A stretch of DNA of 9,506 bases from Boseongicola sp. (GCA_013042895.1 JABDPD010000176.1:1-9506); one strand, 5' to 3'; positions 1 to 6,507 are shown, counted from the first letter of the stretch. A program made the numbers and translations. Notes: generated by a model not told the origin, from the letters alone.

Positions 1-17
1 GGCCCACTGGCCACTCA

Positions 18-806
18 TCAGGCGTTGCGAATAACCTTCGCAAAAGCATCAAAAATCGGCTCGGCACCAGCGATCAAGGCACCACTTTCGTGTGGAGCTT
101 CGACGCCATCGAGGCTTTCAACCAAGGCCCCAGCTTCTTTCGCGATCAAAACACCTGCCGCGATATCCCACGAATGCAGCCCGCGCTCCCAGTACCCATC
201 ATAGCGGCCAGCTGCGACATAGGCCAAATCAAGCGCTGCCGCGCCAAATCGGCGAACACCGGCGCAAGCCGGCATCAATCGCGCAAGGTCTTGAAGCGTC
301 GCCGGCAGGTCAGGCCGCCCGGCAAACGGCACACCTGTCGCGAAAATGCTCTCGATCATCTTCGAGCGCGCTGAAACCCGAATGCGGGTCTCGTTCATCC
401 ATGCACCCTGCCCTTTTTCTGCGAAGAACAGCTCGTCCTTGGAAGCGTCATAGACAACCGCAGAAACAATCTCGCCCTTATGTTCAAGGGCAATCGACAC
501 CGCCCAATGGGGCAAACCATGCAGAAAATTCGTCGTTCCGTCCAACGGGTCAACGATCCAGCGCCTCGTTGGGTCCTTGCCCTCAACCGGTTCGCTTTCC
601 TCGCCAACCCAGCCGTAATTCGGACGCGCTGTCATCAGATCTTCGCGGATAATCTCTTCCGCGCGAATGTCGGCACGGCTTACGAAGTCTCCCGCGCCTT
701 TGGTCGAAACCTGAAGGTTTTCAACTTCACGAAAATCCTTGGCTAGTGACCGACCAGCCTTGCGGGCGGCCATTGTCATGACGTTCAGATTTGCGCTGCC
801 TTGCAT
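18..806 (-). CDS. suhB: Inositol monophosphatase family protein (SuhB type)
   Basis: Mg2+-dependent phosphatase of the IMPase/FBPase fold, expected to hydrolyse inositol-1-phosphate or related sugar phosphates in the cytoplasm. From the start at 806 the protein is 262 residues, normal for SuhB/IMPase. The metal-site motifs are all present in order: GEE at about residues 68-70, DPLDGTTNF at 86-94, and WDIAAG at 213-218 followed by EAGA. The frame continues upstream to 863, but the ATG at 806 gives the usual N-terminus (MQGSANLNVM), while the extra 19 residues look like translated leader. A candidate promoter (867-895) would also place the transcript start close to 860. An AAGG-like Shine-Dalgarno sits rather far upstream. 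It is divergent from the small glycine-rich gene at 973. In E. coli SuhB also acts in rRNA antitermination; whether this protein does is unknown. Family assignment is firm, substrate is not. Confidence 0.93.
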   Translation of the reverse strand: MQGSANLNVMTMAARKAGRSLAKDFREVENLQVSTKGAGDFVSRADIRAEEIIREDLMTARPNYGWVGEESEPVEGKDPTRRWIVDPLDGTTNFLHGLPHWAVSIALEHKGEIVSAVVYDASKDELFFAEKGQGAWMNETRIRVSARSKMIESIFATGVPFAGRPDLPATLQDLARLMPACAGVRRFGAAALDLAYVAAGRYDGYWERGLHSWDIAAGVLIAKEAGALVESLDGVEAPHESGALIAGAEPIFDAFAKVIRNA

Positions 807-866
807 CGGGAGAAACCTTTTTGATGATCGGGGCCATTTACGGAAGCCGCGCCCCATGAGCAAGCC

Positions 867-895
867 CTAAAACCGGCGACCAATCCTGTAGTCAA
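867..895 (-). promoter_or_regulatory. Candidate promoter for the IMPase gene
   Basis: On the minus strand TTGACT (890-895) is followed after 17 bases by TTTTAG (867-872). The -35 is a good sigma-70 match but the -10 is weak (three of six). A start near 860 would give a leader of about 55 bases before the ATG at 806 and would exclude the upstream start at 863. Tentative. Confidence 0.3.
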
Positions 896-921
896 ATACC
901 GTGACCCGCCGTTTTTTGCGC

Positions 922-954
922 GTTAAGGTCAGTTAACAGCGGGGACCTGTTAAC
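922..954 (+). promoter_or_regulatory. GTTAA repeats upstream of the glycine-zipper gene
   Basis: GTTAA occurs three times in 33 bases (922-926, 932-936, 949-953); the last two are complete GTTAAC palindromes 17 bp apart. AGGTC (926-930) and GACCT (944-948) form an inverted pair around one of them. The cluster ends only 18 bases before the GTG start and overlaps where a promoter should be, so it may be an operator. The TTAA pair at 923/933 resembles a CtrA site but the spacer is six bases, not seven. Confidence 0.3.
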
Positions 955-972
955 AAACTAAGGAGCGTAAGC

Positions 973-1254
973 GTGGAACAATTACTCGCACAACTGATCG
1001 GCGGAGCTGCCGGTGGCATCGGTGGCGGCAAGGCCGTCAAAGGCGCCGACATGGGCAACATTGGTAACCTCATAGCAGGCGCCGTTGGCGGCGTTGGAGG
1101 CGGTCAACTTATTGGCGGCCTGCTTGGGTCTGGCGCAGCAGCCGCAGGCGGAATGGATATCGCCAGCATGGCCAGCAACCTCGTCGGTGGCGGTGTCGCG
1201 GGTCTCGTGGTTCAGGTCGTGGTCGGCATGGTCATGAAAAAAATGCGCGGCTAG
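973..1254 (+). CDS. Small glycine-zipper protein, function unknown
   Basis: A 93-residue protein starting at GTG 973, with a clear AAGGAG Shine-Dalgarno ending at 965, eight bases before the start. I do not recognise a named function. The first half carries two similar glycine-rich segments, GGAAGGIGGGKA (about residues 10-21) and AGAVGGVGGGQL (about 35-46), joined by a short linker containing GNIGN. An alanine/glycine stretch follows, then a hydrophobic valine-rich segment (about 72-87) and a basic tail, MKKMRG. Spaced glycines of this kind pack helices in membranes (glycine zipper), so membrane association is plausible. There is no signal peptide or lipobox. Small proteins with this general GxxGG...GN.IAG..GG..GGQL layout recur, unnamed, in alphaproteobacteria as far as I remember. 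It is transcribed alone, divergent from the IMPase gene and convergent with gnd. The good ribosome site argues it is a real gene. Confidence 0.75.
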   Translation: MEQLLAQLIGGAAGGIGGGKAVKGADMGNIGNLIAGAVGGVGGGQLIGGLLGSGAAAAGGMDIASMASNLVGGGVAGLVVQVVVGMVMKKMRG

Positions 1255-1262
1255 TACCGCCC

Positions 1263-1301
1263 TTCACGGGCCAGGGTCTCAATCGGCCCAAGGCCCGTGA
1301 A
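1263..1301. terminator. Perfect 10-bp hairpin at the convergent 3' ends
   Basis: TTCACGGGCC (1263-1272) and GGCCCGTGAA (1292-1301) are exact reverse complements around a 19-base loop. The hairpin begins nine bases after the stop of the glycine-zipper gene and reaches into the last codons of gnd (stop at 1279-1281). It can form in either transcript. Neither strand has a T-run after it, so it is not a textbook intrinsic terminator; it may protect 3' ends or act bidirectionally. Confidence 0.45.
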
Positions 1302-2670
1302 ACCCATCTCCGTCTCGATCGACGCGTTGGAAGCCGTGGCGCCCAAAAAAGTCGCGCTGCGCCTGAATCAGATCCGTCGTTCCACGGGCACGCCGCAACG
1401 TGTCAAAAAACGACAACGACGCCGCCATCGCTGGCACCGATTGTCCCGCCGACATCGCTGCAGTTACAACACGCCGCAAGGCAGGAACCGTCTCTCTCAA
1501 ACGCGACGCGAAGGCGGGTGCCAGAAGTATCTGTTCATGTGGCAATCCGTCACGAACCGCCGACGAAATATCATCCAGCAAAGACGAGCGGATGATGCAT
1601 CCTGCCCGCCAGATTTCTGCGACACGCGCCAGATCAAGTGACCAATTGAACTCCTCCGACGCCGCCGCCAGAAGCGCCATTCCCTGCCCGTAAGTGATGA
1701 TACGCGCAGCCAATAGTGCGGCCTCCAGATCCGCATCCGAAACCTCTGATGTCTCTCCACTCAACGGAAACGCAGCTTCCGCCGCAGCCCGCGTCTCGCG
1801 CAATGCCGACCAGGAACGAGCGGCCACGGCGCTCTCAATTGCAGTTGCAGATTGGCCCATCTTTAGGGCTTCAATCACGGTCCAGCGACCGGTCCCCTTT
1901 TGCCCAGCCTGATCAAGGATGACGTCCACAATTGGCTTCCCGGTCTCGCTATCTTTCGATTTAAGTATTTCTGAAGTAATTTCAATAAGGTACGACTGAA
2001 GCGCTCCCTCGTTCCACTGGCCAAACAGCGCTGCCATATCCGCCAACGCTCTCCCATCAGCGCGCAGCAATCCATAGGCTTCGGCGATCAACTGCATGTC
2101 CGCGTATTCGATACCGTTGTGTACCGTCTTCACGAAGTGGCCAGCCCCATCCGTCCCAAGGAAAGCCGCACAAGGATCGCCTTCAAACCTAGCCGCAATC
2201 GCTTCAACAATATCCTTAATCGGCGCATAGGCGTCGGACGATCCCCCGACCATAATCGAAGGCCCAAACCGCGCGCCCTCTTCACCGCCAGAAACGCCAA
2301 CGCCTAGGAATAACATTCCGGCATCCTCTACAGCTTTGGCCCGCCGACGAGTATCATTGAAATTCGCATTGCCCGCATCCACGATCAGATCTCCGGGCTC
2401 CAGCAGCGGGATAAGACTTTCGATCACTGCATCCACGGCGCCCGCATTAACCATTATTAAGACAGCCCTTGGCGCGGTTAACGAGGCAATGAATTCCTCA
2501 AGGGTCTCGCTTGGCTTCAATCGCTGAGAAAGCGCGCCCGCATCAGCCATCACATCCCGCGTCCGCCCGGGTGAACGGTTGTGCACGGCGACTTCAAATC
2601 CGTTATCTGCAATGTTGAGCGCCAAAGCCGCGCCCATAGTTCCCATGCCCGTCACACCAATTCGCGCCAT
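1279..2670 (-). CDS. gnd: 6-phosphogluconate dehydrogenase, decarboxylating
   Basis: Oxidises 6-phosphogluconate to ribulose-5-phosphate and CO2 with NADP+, the last oxidative step of the pentose phosphate pathway, in the cytoplasm. At 463 residues it is full length for the long (homodimeric) form. Visible motifs: dinucleotide-binding GMGTMG at 8-13, NRS at 31-33 (2'-phosphate contact), SGGEEG at 127-132, the catalytic lysine K181 and HNGIEY at 184-189 with the catalytic glutamate E188, KGTGRW further on, and a C-terminal tail starting AQRDFFGRHGFQRVDR. Two usually conserved spots differ: DAGN where DGGN is common, and MVGG where MPGG is common. The ATG at 2668-2670 has a GAGGGG Shine-Dalgarno. 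A tetR gene ends 60 bases upstream on the same strand, so the two may be cotranscribed. It is not accompanied by zwf or pgl here. Confidence 0.96.
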   Translation of the reverse strand: MARIGVTGMGTMGAALALNIADNGFEVAVHNRSPGRTRDVMADAGALSQRLKPSETLEEFIASLTAPRAVLIMVNAGAVDAVIESLIPLLEPGDLIVDAGNANFNDTRRRAKAVEDAGMLFLGVGVSGGEEGARFGPSIMVGGSSDAYAPIKDIVEAIAARFEGDPCAAFLGTDGAGHFVKTVHNGIEYADMQLIAEAYGLLRADGRALADMAALFGQWNEGALQSYLIEITSEILKSKDSETGKPIVDVILDQAGQKGTGRWTVIEALKMGQSATAIESAVAARSWSALRETRAAAEAAFPLSGETSEVSDADLEAALLAARIITYGQGMALLAAASEEFNWSLDLARVAEIWRAGCIIRSSLLDDISSAVRDGLPHEQILLAPAFASRLRETVPALRRVVTAAMSAGQSVPAMAASLSFFDTLRRARGTTDLIQAQRDFFGRHGFQRVDRDGDGFHGPWAD

Positions 2671-2730
2671 GTCTGCCCCTCGCTTGGTTGTTCATGGCCA
2701 AGCTATGCATCAAAGCGCCAGACACAAGGG

Positions 2731-3342
2731 CTATGCGGCCTCTGGGGCAATCACTCCCAAAAGCGCCTCCACCAAGGCGTCGTCTCTATGGCGCAACGGG
2801 GAATTCAGAGTATCCGCCATTGCCATTCGCAAAAGCAGTCCCAAAAGCGAGGTGTGCACGGCGACCGCAGCCCGTCGCGCCTCTACAATTCGAGTATAAC
2901 GACCACCCGCAACAAGGCAGTCGGCCAGCGCGTCATACATCTCGGTCGTCGCCGGGTGCATTCGCCCCAACGTGGTTAACATGGCGCCGTCACGCCCCGG
3001 CTTTTGTCCTATCTGCGGCGTGACGTACATCAAACGGAAGCGGTCCAGATCAGACATGTGGAAGACTGCAAGCGCCTCGATCACACCGCGCATTGCTTTA
3101 TCAGGTGACGCATCTCCACTAATCGCCGCTTTACCCGCCGCGGCTTCGGCCTCCAAGGCCGGACGCACCAAAGCTTCCAGCAGGCGCGCTTTGTTTGGAA
3201 ACCAGTAAATCACCGCTTGCTTTGAAACACCGACTCGCGATGCAATTGCCTCAAACGTCAACTGGTCCGGGCCTAGGTCACGAACAATCGTACGCGCTGC
3301 ATCCAGAATCGCATCGGCCGTCTTCGTCCCACGTGTCGCCAT
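2731..3342 (-). CDS. TetR/AcrR family transcriptional regulator
   Basis: A 203-residue DNA-binding repressor of the TetR type. The N-terminal helix-turn-helix is clear: AILDAARTIV at about 11-20, LTFEAIASRVGVSKQAVIYW at 28-47, then F48 and NKARLLEALV. That is the family's usual first 60 residues. The C-terminal ligand-binding part (about 65-200) is helical and alanine-rich and does not tell me the ligand; no cysteine or histidine cluster suggests a metal. The ATG at 3340-3342 has only a weak G-rich ribosome site (GTGGGG). Its stop lies 60 bases before gnd on the same strand, so it may be transcribed with gnd or regulate it, but many TetR proteins control targets elsewhere. No clear palindromic operator was seen in the 103 bases upstream. 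Confidence 0.9.
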   Translation of the reverse strand: MATRGTKTADAILDAARTIVRDLGPDQLTFEAIASRVGVSKQAVIYWFPNKARLLEALVRPALEAEAAAGKAAISGDASPDKAMRGVIEALAVFHMSDLDRFRLMYVTPQIGQKPGRDGAMLTTLGRMHPATTEMYDALADCLVAGGRYTRIVEARRAAVAVHTSLLGLLLRMAMADTLNSPLRHRDDALVEALLGVIAPEAA

Positions 3343-3427
3343 AAAGCCCCACTCACACCAAACACCCTAATTTGATGCTAAGCCGACACCTGACGGCGGT
3401 AAAGACGTTAAGCCTCTGGAAACAATG

Positions 3428-3446
3428 GGTTTCGTAATGGGAAACC
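3428..3446 (-). terminator. Weak stem-loop after metR
   Basis: GGTTTC (3428-3433) and GAAACC (3441-3446) pair around a seven-base loop, starting at the metR stop codon (3446-3448). On the minus strand it is followed by a short T-containing stretch (CATTGTTTCC), not a real T-run. Possible weak terminator. Confidence 0.3.
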
Positions 3447-4360
3447 TAGCCCCCAGCCCCGCGCTGCAACTGCATCGGTATCTTGCGGGCCAGTTTCAAA
3501 AAATGTGCCATGAACGGCTTTGTCGTCTCGTCACTGCGCGTTGCTGCATAAAGACGTTTGCTCAAGCCAGCTTTTGTCACCGGTCGCGTCACGTAATCCG
3601 AATGGTATTTGACTTCGCGCACAACCCAGTCCGGCAGCACCGCCACACCCCGATTTGAAGCTACCAATAGCAGGATCACGGCGGTCAATTCCACTTGCCG
3701 GACCGACCGAGGCTCGACCTTGGCTGGGGTCAAGAGCTCTGAAAACACATCCAGCCGCGAACGCTCAACAGGATAAGTGATCAACAACTCATCGCGAAAA
3801 TCTTCCGCCACGACGAATGCTTTTTTCGCTAAGGGATGCTGTGCTGACGCTACAAAAACCGGCTCATAGTCAAAGAGTGGGGAAAACGTCACCTCCTCCA
3901 AATCCTCGGGATCAGAAGACACAACCAAGTCAACTTCCTCGCGCGCCAACGCAGGCAATGCATCAAACGCCAGACCCGGGCGAATATCTACGTCTACATT
4001 CGGCCAAGCCTTGCGAAACTCCTCCAGCACCGGAAACAACCATTCAAAACAAGCGTGGCACTCAATTGCGATGTGCAAACGCCCCGATTTGCCCGATCTC
4101 AAATTGCGAAAATCGTCTTCCGTTGCCTCAAGCTCCGGTAAGACCTTTTCCGCCAAAGCCAGCAAACGCTTGCCCGCAGACGACAGCTTTAACGGCTTTG
4201 AGCGTCGCACGAACAATTCCACACCCGCCTGCTCTTCCAGCCCTTTTACCTGATGACTAAGCGCCGATTGCGTGATGTTCAAAAGGTCTGCAGCCCGCGC
4301 TAATCCACCTGCGGAATGGATCGCCCGGATCGTACGTAAATGCCGAAACTCTATATGCAC
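3446..4360 (-). CDS. metR: MetR, LysR-family activator of methionine genes
   Basis: LysR-type regulator that, in characterised species, uses homocysteine as co-effector and activates metE, metF, metH or glyA. From the GTG at 4358-4360 it is 304 residues, typical for MetR. The N-terminal helix-turn-helix reads LARAADLLNITQSALSHQVKGL, beginning at about residue 20. The effector domain has the MetR hallmark IAIECHACFEWL, followed by LDVFSEL after YPVERSR and by VAVLPDWVV, all close to the E. coli protein. The frame stays open up to 4450, but the extra 30 residues lack homology, would cover the MetR box, and would overlap the metF start. GTG 4360 gives VHIEFRHLRT, matching the usual MetR N-terminus, with GAGG about 11 bases upstream. 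It is divergent from metF, the classic layout for autoregulation plus target activation. Confidence 0.93.
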   Translation of the reverse strand: MHIEFRHLRTIRAIHSAGGLARAADLLNITQSALSHQVKGLEEQAGVELFVRRSKPLKLSSAGKRLLALAEKVLPELEATEDDFRNLRSGKSGRLHIAIECHACFEWLFPVLEEFRKAWPNVDVDIRPGLAFDALPALAREEVDLVVSSDPEDLEEVTFSPLFDYEPVFVASAQHPLAKKAFVVAEDFRDELLITYPVERSRLDVFSELLTPAKVEPRSVRQVELTAVILLLVASNRGVAVLPDWVVREVKYHSDYVTRPVTKAGLSKRLYAATRSDETTKPFMAHFLKLARKIPMQLQRGAGG

Positions 4361-4390
4361 AGTTGAGGCCGCCTCATAACCTTTCTGAGA

Positions 4391-4396
4391 ATTATG
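4391..4396 (-). promoter_or_regulatory. metR: Possible -10 element for metR
   Basis: On the minus strand CATAAT matches five of six bases of the sigma-70 -10 consensus and lies about 30 bases before the GTG start. It overlaps the left edge of the MetR box, as expected for autorepression. No good -35 lies at the right distance, so this is tentative. Confidence 0.3.
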
Positions 4397-4409
4397 AATT
4401 TGTTTCATA
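4393..4409. promoter_or_regulatory. MetR box (TGAA-N5-TTCA) between metR and metF
   Basis: TATGAA-TTTGT-TTCATA is a perfect inverted repeat with six-base arms, containing the exact MetR recognition consensus TGAA-N5-TTCA at 4395-4407. It sits in the middle of the 88-bp intergenic region, 39 bases before the metF ATG and 32 before the metR GTG. It is the only such site I saw in the window's intergenic DNA. Expected to bind MetR for activation of metF and control of metR itself. Confidence 0.85.
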
Positions 4410-4448
4410 CTTTGTGACATGAGACAAGACGCCAACAAGGAGTCGCCC

Positions 4449-5315
4449 ATGTCACGCCCAACGATTTCATTCGAGTTCTTCCCGCCTCAATCGCTAGAGG
4501 CCTCGTTCCGCCTCTGGGATACCGTCAACACGCTCTCGCCGCTCGACCCGGCCTTCGTTTCGGTCACCTATGGCGCAGGCGGCACCACCCGAACACTAAC
4601 CCACGAAGCGGTAGAAACGCTTGGTCAAAGCATGGGCCTCGACGTCGCTGCGCATCTGACTTGCGTAGATGCTACGCGCAGCGAAACGCTTGAAATCGCA
4701 CAAAACTATGCACGCGCGGGCGTCAAACGTATTGTCGCTCTTCGTGGCGATCCTCCGAAGGGGGCTGGCAGCTTCCAACCCCATTCTGACGGATTTTCCG
4801 ACGCGAGCGAGCTTGTCTCTGCCCTTGCCGAGACCGGCGATTTCGAGATCACCGTTGGCGCCTACCCTGACGCCCACCCCGATGCCGCCTACGACGGAGC
4901 CGACATCGACTGGCTGAAGCGCAAGATCGACGCCGGGGCAACAAACGCCATCACACAGTTCTTTTTTGAAGCCGAAACCTTCCTTAGGTTCCGGGATCGC
5001 TGCGCCGAGGCGGGCATCGAAGCCGAGATTATTCCCGGGATCCTCCCCATCGAGAACTGGAAAGGCACCAAGCGCTTCGCGAAGCGCTGCGGCGCACGTA
5101 TCCCCGCAACTCTTTCCGCGATGTTTGATACCGCCGAACGAGACGGGCGTACGGATCTTCTATCCACCGCGGTCTGTACCGAGCTTTGCACGGAACTCTT
5201 GGAAGAAGGCGTGAACCACCTGCACTTTTATACGCTGAACAAACCGGGCCTGACCCGTGATGTGGTGCACGCTCTCGGATTGGCACCCGACATAAGCCTG
5301 TCAAAAGTCGCCTGA
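4449..5315 (+). CDS. metF: 5,10-methylenetetrahydrofolate reductase
   Basis: FAD enzyme that reduces methylenetetrahydrofolate to 5-methyltetrahydrofolate, the methyl donor for methionine synthase. The product is 288 residues, in line with bacterial MetF (about 290). Motifs in order: FEFFPP at 8-13 with the catalytic glutamate E9, SVTYGAGG at 38-45, AHLTC at 68-72, RGDPP at 99-103, AYPDAHP at 128-134, TQFFF at 159-163, and PGILPI at 196-201. The start at 4449 is chosen over an in-frame ATG at 4419 because AAGGAG at 4437-4442 sits six bases before it and the protein then begins MSRPTISFEFF as in the family. It is divergent from metR with a MetR box between them, so induction by MetR under methionine limitation is likely. 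It ends two bases from the stop of the convergent DUF2235 gene. Confidence 0.97.
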   Translation: MSRPTISFEFFPPQSLEASFRLWDTVNTLSPLDPAFVSVTYGAGGTTRTLTHEAVETLGQSMGLDVAAHLTCVDATRSETLEIAQNYARAGVKRIVALRGDPPKGAGSFQPHSDGFSDASELVSALAETGDFEITVGAYPDAHPDAAYDGADIDWLKRKIDAGATNAITQFFFEAETFLRFRDRCAEAGIEAEIIPGILPIENWKGTKRFAKRCGARIPATLSAMFDTAERDGRTDLLSTAVCTELCTELLEEGVNHLHFYTLNKPGLTRDVVHALGLAPDISLSKVA

Positions 5316-5321
5316 ATTCAG
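5312..5321. repeat. Palindrome holding both convergent stop codons
   Basis: CTGAATTCAG is a 10-bp perfect palindrome. Its left half contains the TGA stop of metF (5313-5315) and its right half, read on the minus strand, the TGA stop of the DUF2235 gene (5318-5320). No intrinsic terminator fits between the two genes. Confidence 0.6.
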
Positions 5322-6385
5322 ACATCTAAGACCGCCGCGTCGTCAAACTCTGCCGCACGCGGTGACCGCCCTGTCGCGGAAGGATGCAACCGCTCACTTG
5401 GATCGAGCCCAACAACCCGTTTTTTACGTGCCAGAAAAATTTTTCCCCAGTTGCGCCAGGTTCCAACGGACGGCGCGTCCGCGTTCAACACGTAACGGCT
5501 CCGCCAGCCTTCAGGCAATGGCAACTCGCACCCTTCAAGCCGCTCAATCATCCACACAAGCGGTATGTTCGAAAGAGGCCGTGCCGCCGCGAACCCAGAC
5601 AGATGTCCGCCTACGTCGCTATGACTGCCGCAAAACCAGACCTGTTGAATCGTCCCGTCCCAATCCGCCCGCGTTTCCCACAAAACCGGCTTAAAAGCCT
5701 CTCGCGTTTCATCCAGCGCTAGCGCGTGAAACCCATGACGAATGGACTTGCCCAGGCGGTGATTGTGAAACGAATGCTTCACCTCGGCCCAGTGCCAAAC
5801 AAACGGTGCGCGGAACCCCAACGACTTCACCGTGTCAAAAACCCCAATCGCCTCAATCGGCACTTCAGCATGGCAATAGGCCGCGCGAAACTCTGCCATC
5901 ACATCTGGCGCATCATTCTGCTGATAGTGCCGGTAAGCCTCGGTCACCATCCGTTCGGTAGCATGCTCGCGCTCCAAAAGACCGATTTGGTCAATCACGC
6001 CGGCGAGGGATCGAACAGCATAGGCCCCGCGCGAATAGCCCACCAAAAAGATCGTATCACCGGGCCGATACCTTGACGCAAGCCACCCGTAAGCTCTTCT
6101 GATCTGACGGTTTATCCCACGCCCTTCAATCACATTCAGCGTTGCCGACCAGTCCGTCCATTGCACGCCCGCTTCGTAAAACAAGCTGATCGGGCTTTCG
6201 CCTACCTCGTCTTCCAGAAGCTTATAGATGAGCCCGACATTGGTTTCGCATCCATCGTCCAGCATCGACATCGTGCCATCCAAAAGGATCACATGCGTCG
6301 CGGCCTCCCGCGCGATCTGCGGCGAGGACCGTTCGGTCCGGCGGAAAAAGCCCAGAAGGCCCTTTAGGCGTTCACCCAAGGACAT
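5318..6385 (-). CDS. DUF2235 (Tle1-like) alpha/beta hydrolase
   Basis: Predicted serine hydrolase of the DUF2235 family, related to the Tle1 phospholipases of type VI secretion. From the ATG at 6385 it has 355 residues. Visible features: DGT at 36-38 after the first strand (HVILLDGT), the nucleophile elbow GYSRG at 116-120 with S118, FDTV at 173-176, and FCGSHSDVGGH at 241-251, which holds candidate acid D247 and H251. There is no signal peptide or transmembrane segment, so a cytoplasmic location is likely. An in-frame GTG at 6394 would add three residues; neither start has a good ribosome site. No VgrG, Hcp, PAAR or immunity-like gene is nearby, so an effector role is not supported here. Same strand as the decarboxylase gene 111 bases upstream, convergent with metF. 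Substrate unknown. Confidence 0.87.
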   Translation of the reverse strand: MSLGERLKGLLGFFRRTERSSPQIAREAATHVILLDGTMSMLDDGCETNVGLIYKLLEDEVGESPISLFYEAGVQWTDWSATLNVIEGRGINRQIRRAYGWLASRYRPGDTIFLVGYSRGAYAVRSLAGVIDQIGLLEREHATERMVTEAYRHYQQNDAPDVMAEFRAAYCHAEVPIEAIGVFDTVKSLGFRAPFVWHWAEVKHSFHNHRLGKSIRHGFHALALDETREAFKPVLWETRADWDGTIQQVWFCGSHSDVGGHLSGFAAARPLSNIPLVWMIERLEGCELPLPEGWRSRYVLNADAPSVGTWRNWGKIFLARKKRVVGLDPSERLHPSATGRSPRAAEFDDAAVLDV

Positions 6386-6447
6386 CAGAGCCACGCCACG
6401 CGCGCAAAAAGGCAGGTCATCTCCATAGAAACGACCTAAGCCTCAAG

Positions 6448-6464
6448 TCATGGATATTCCATGA
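6448..6464. promoter_or_regulatory. 17-bp palindrome upstream of the DUF2235 gene
   Basis: TCATGGA-TAT-TCCATGA is a perfect inverted repeat with seven-base arms and a three-base centre. It lies 62 bases before the DUF2235 ATG and 32 bases past the decarboxylase stop. The size and spacing fit a dimeric repressor site for the downstream gene. As RNA it could form a small hairpin, but no T-run follows on the minus strand, so a terminator is less likely. Confidence 0.45.
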
Positions 6465-6486
6465 AATTCGCCGTGAAGAATGTTGC

Positions 6487-6507
6487 GGTGTGGCCTTCAG
6501 GCCAACC
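6487..6507 (-). terminator. Stem-loop across the decarboxylase stop codon
   Basis: TGGCC (6491-6495) and GGCCA (6500-6504) pair around a four-base loop; GGT (6487-6489) and ACC (6505-6507) can extend the stem across one bulged base. The loop contains the stop codon of the decarboxylase gene (6497-6499). No T-run follows, so any termination would be weak. Confidence 0.25.

Noticed and set aside
92..652. A 186-residue plus-strand frame opposite the IMPase gene
   Set aside because: Its arginine/serine/proline-rich product is typical of an antisense shadow, it has no good ribosome site, and the minus strand has all IMPase motifs.
923..936. CtrA binding site before the glycine-zipper gene
   Set aside because: The two TTAA units are six bases apart; the CtrA full site needs seven. 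Reported only as repeats.
3343..3445. Operator for the TetR gene
   Set aside because: I looked for a palindrome in the 103 bases upstream of the tetR start and saw only the small hairpin belonging to the metR 3' end.
5318..6385. Type VI secretion effector with immunity gene
   Set aside because: The fold matches the Tle1-like family, but neither neighbour (metF, decarboxylase) is an immunity, adaptor or VgrG/PAAR gene.
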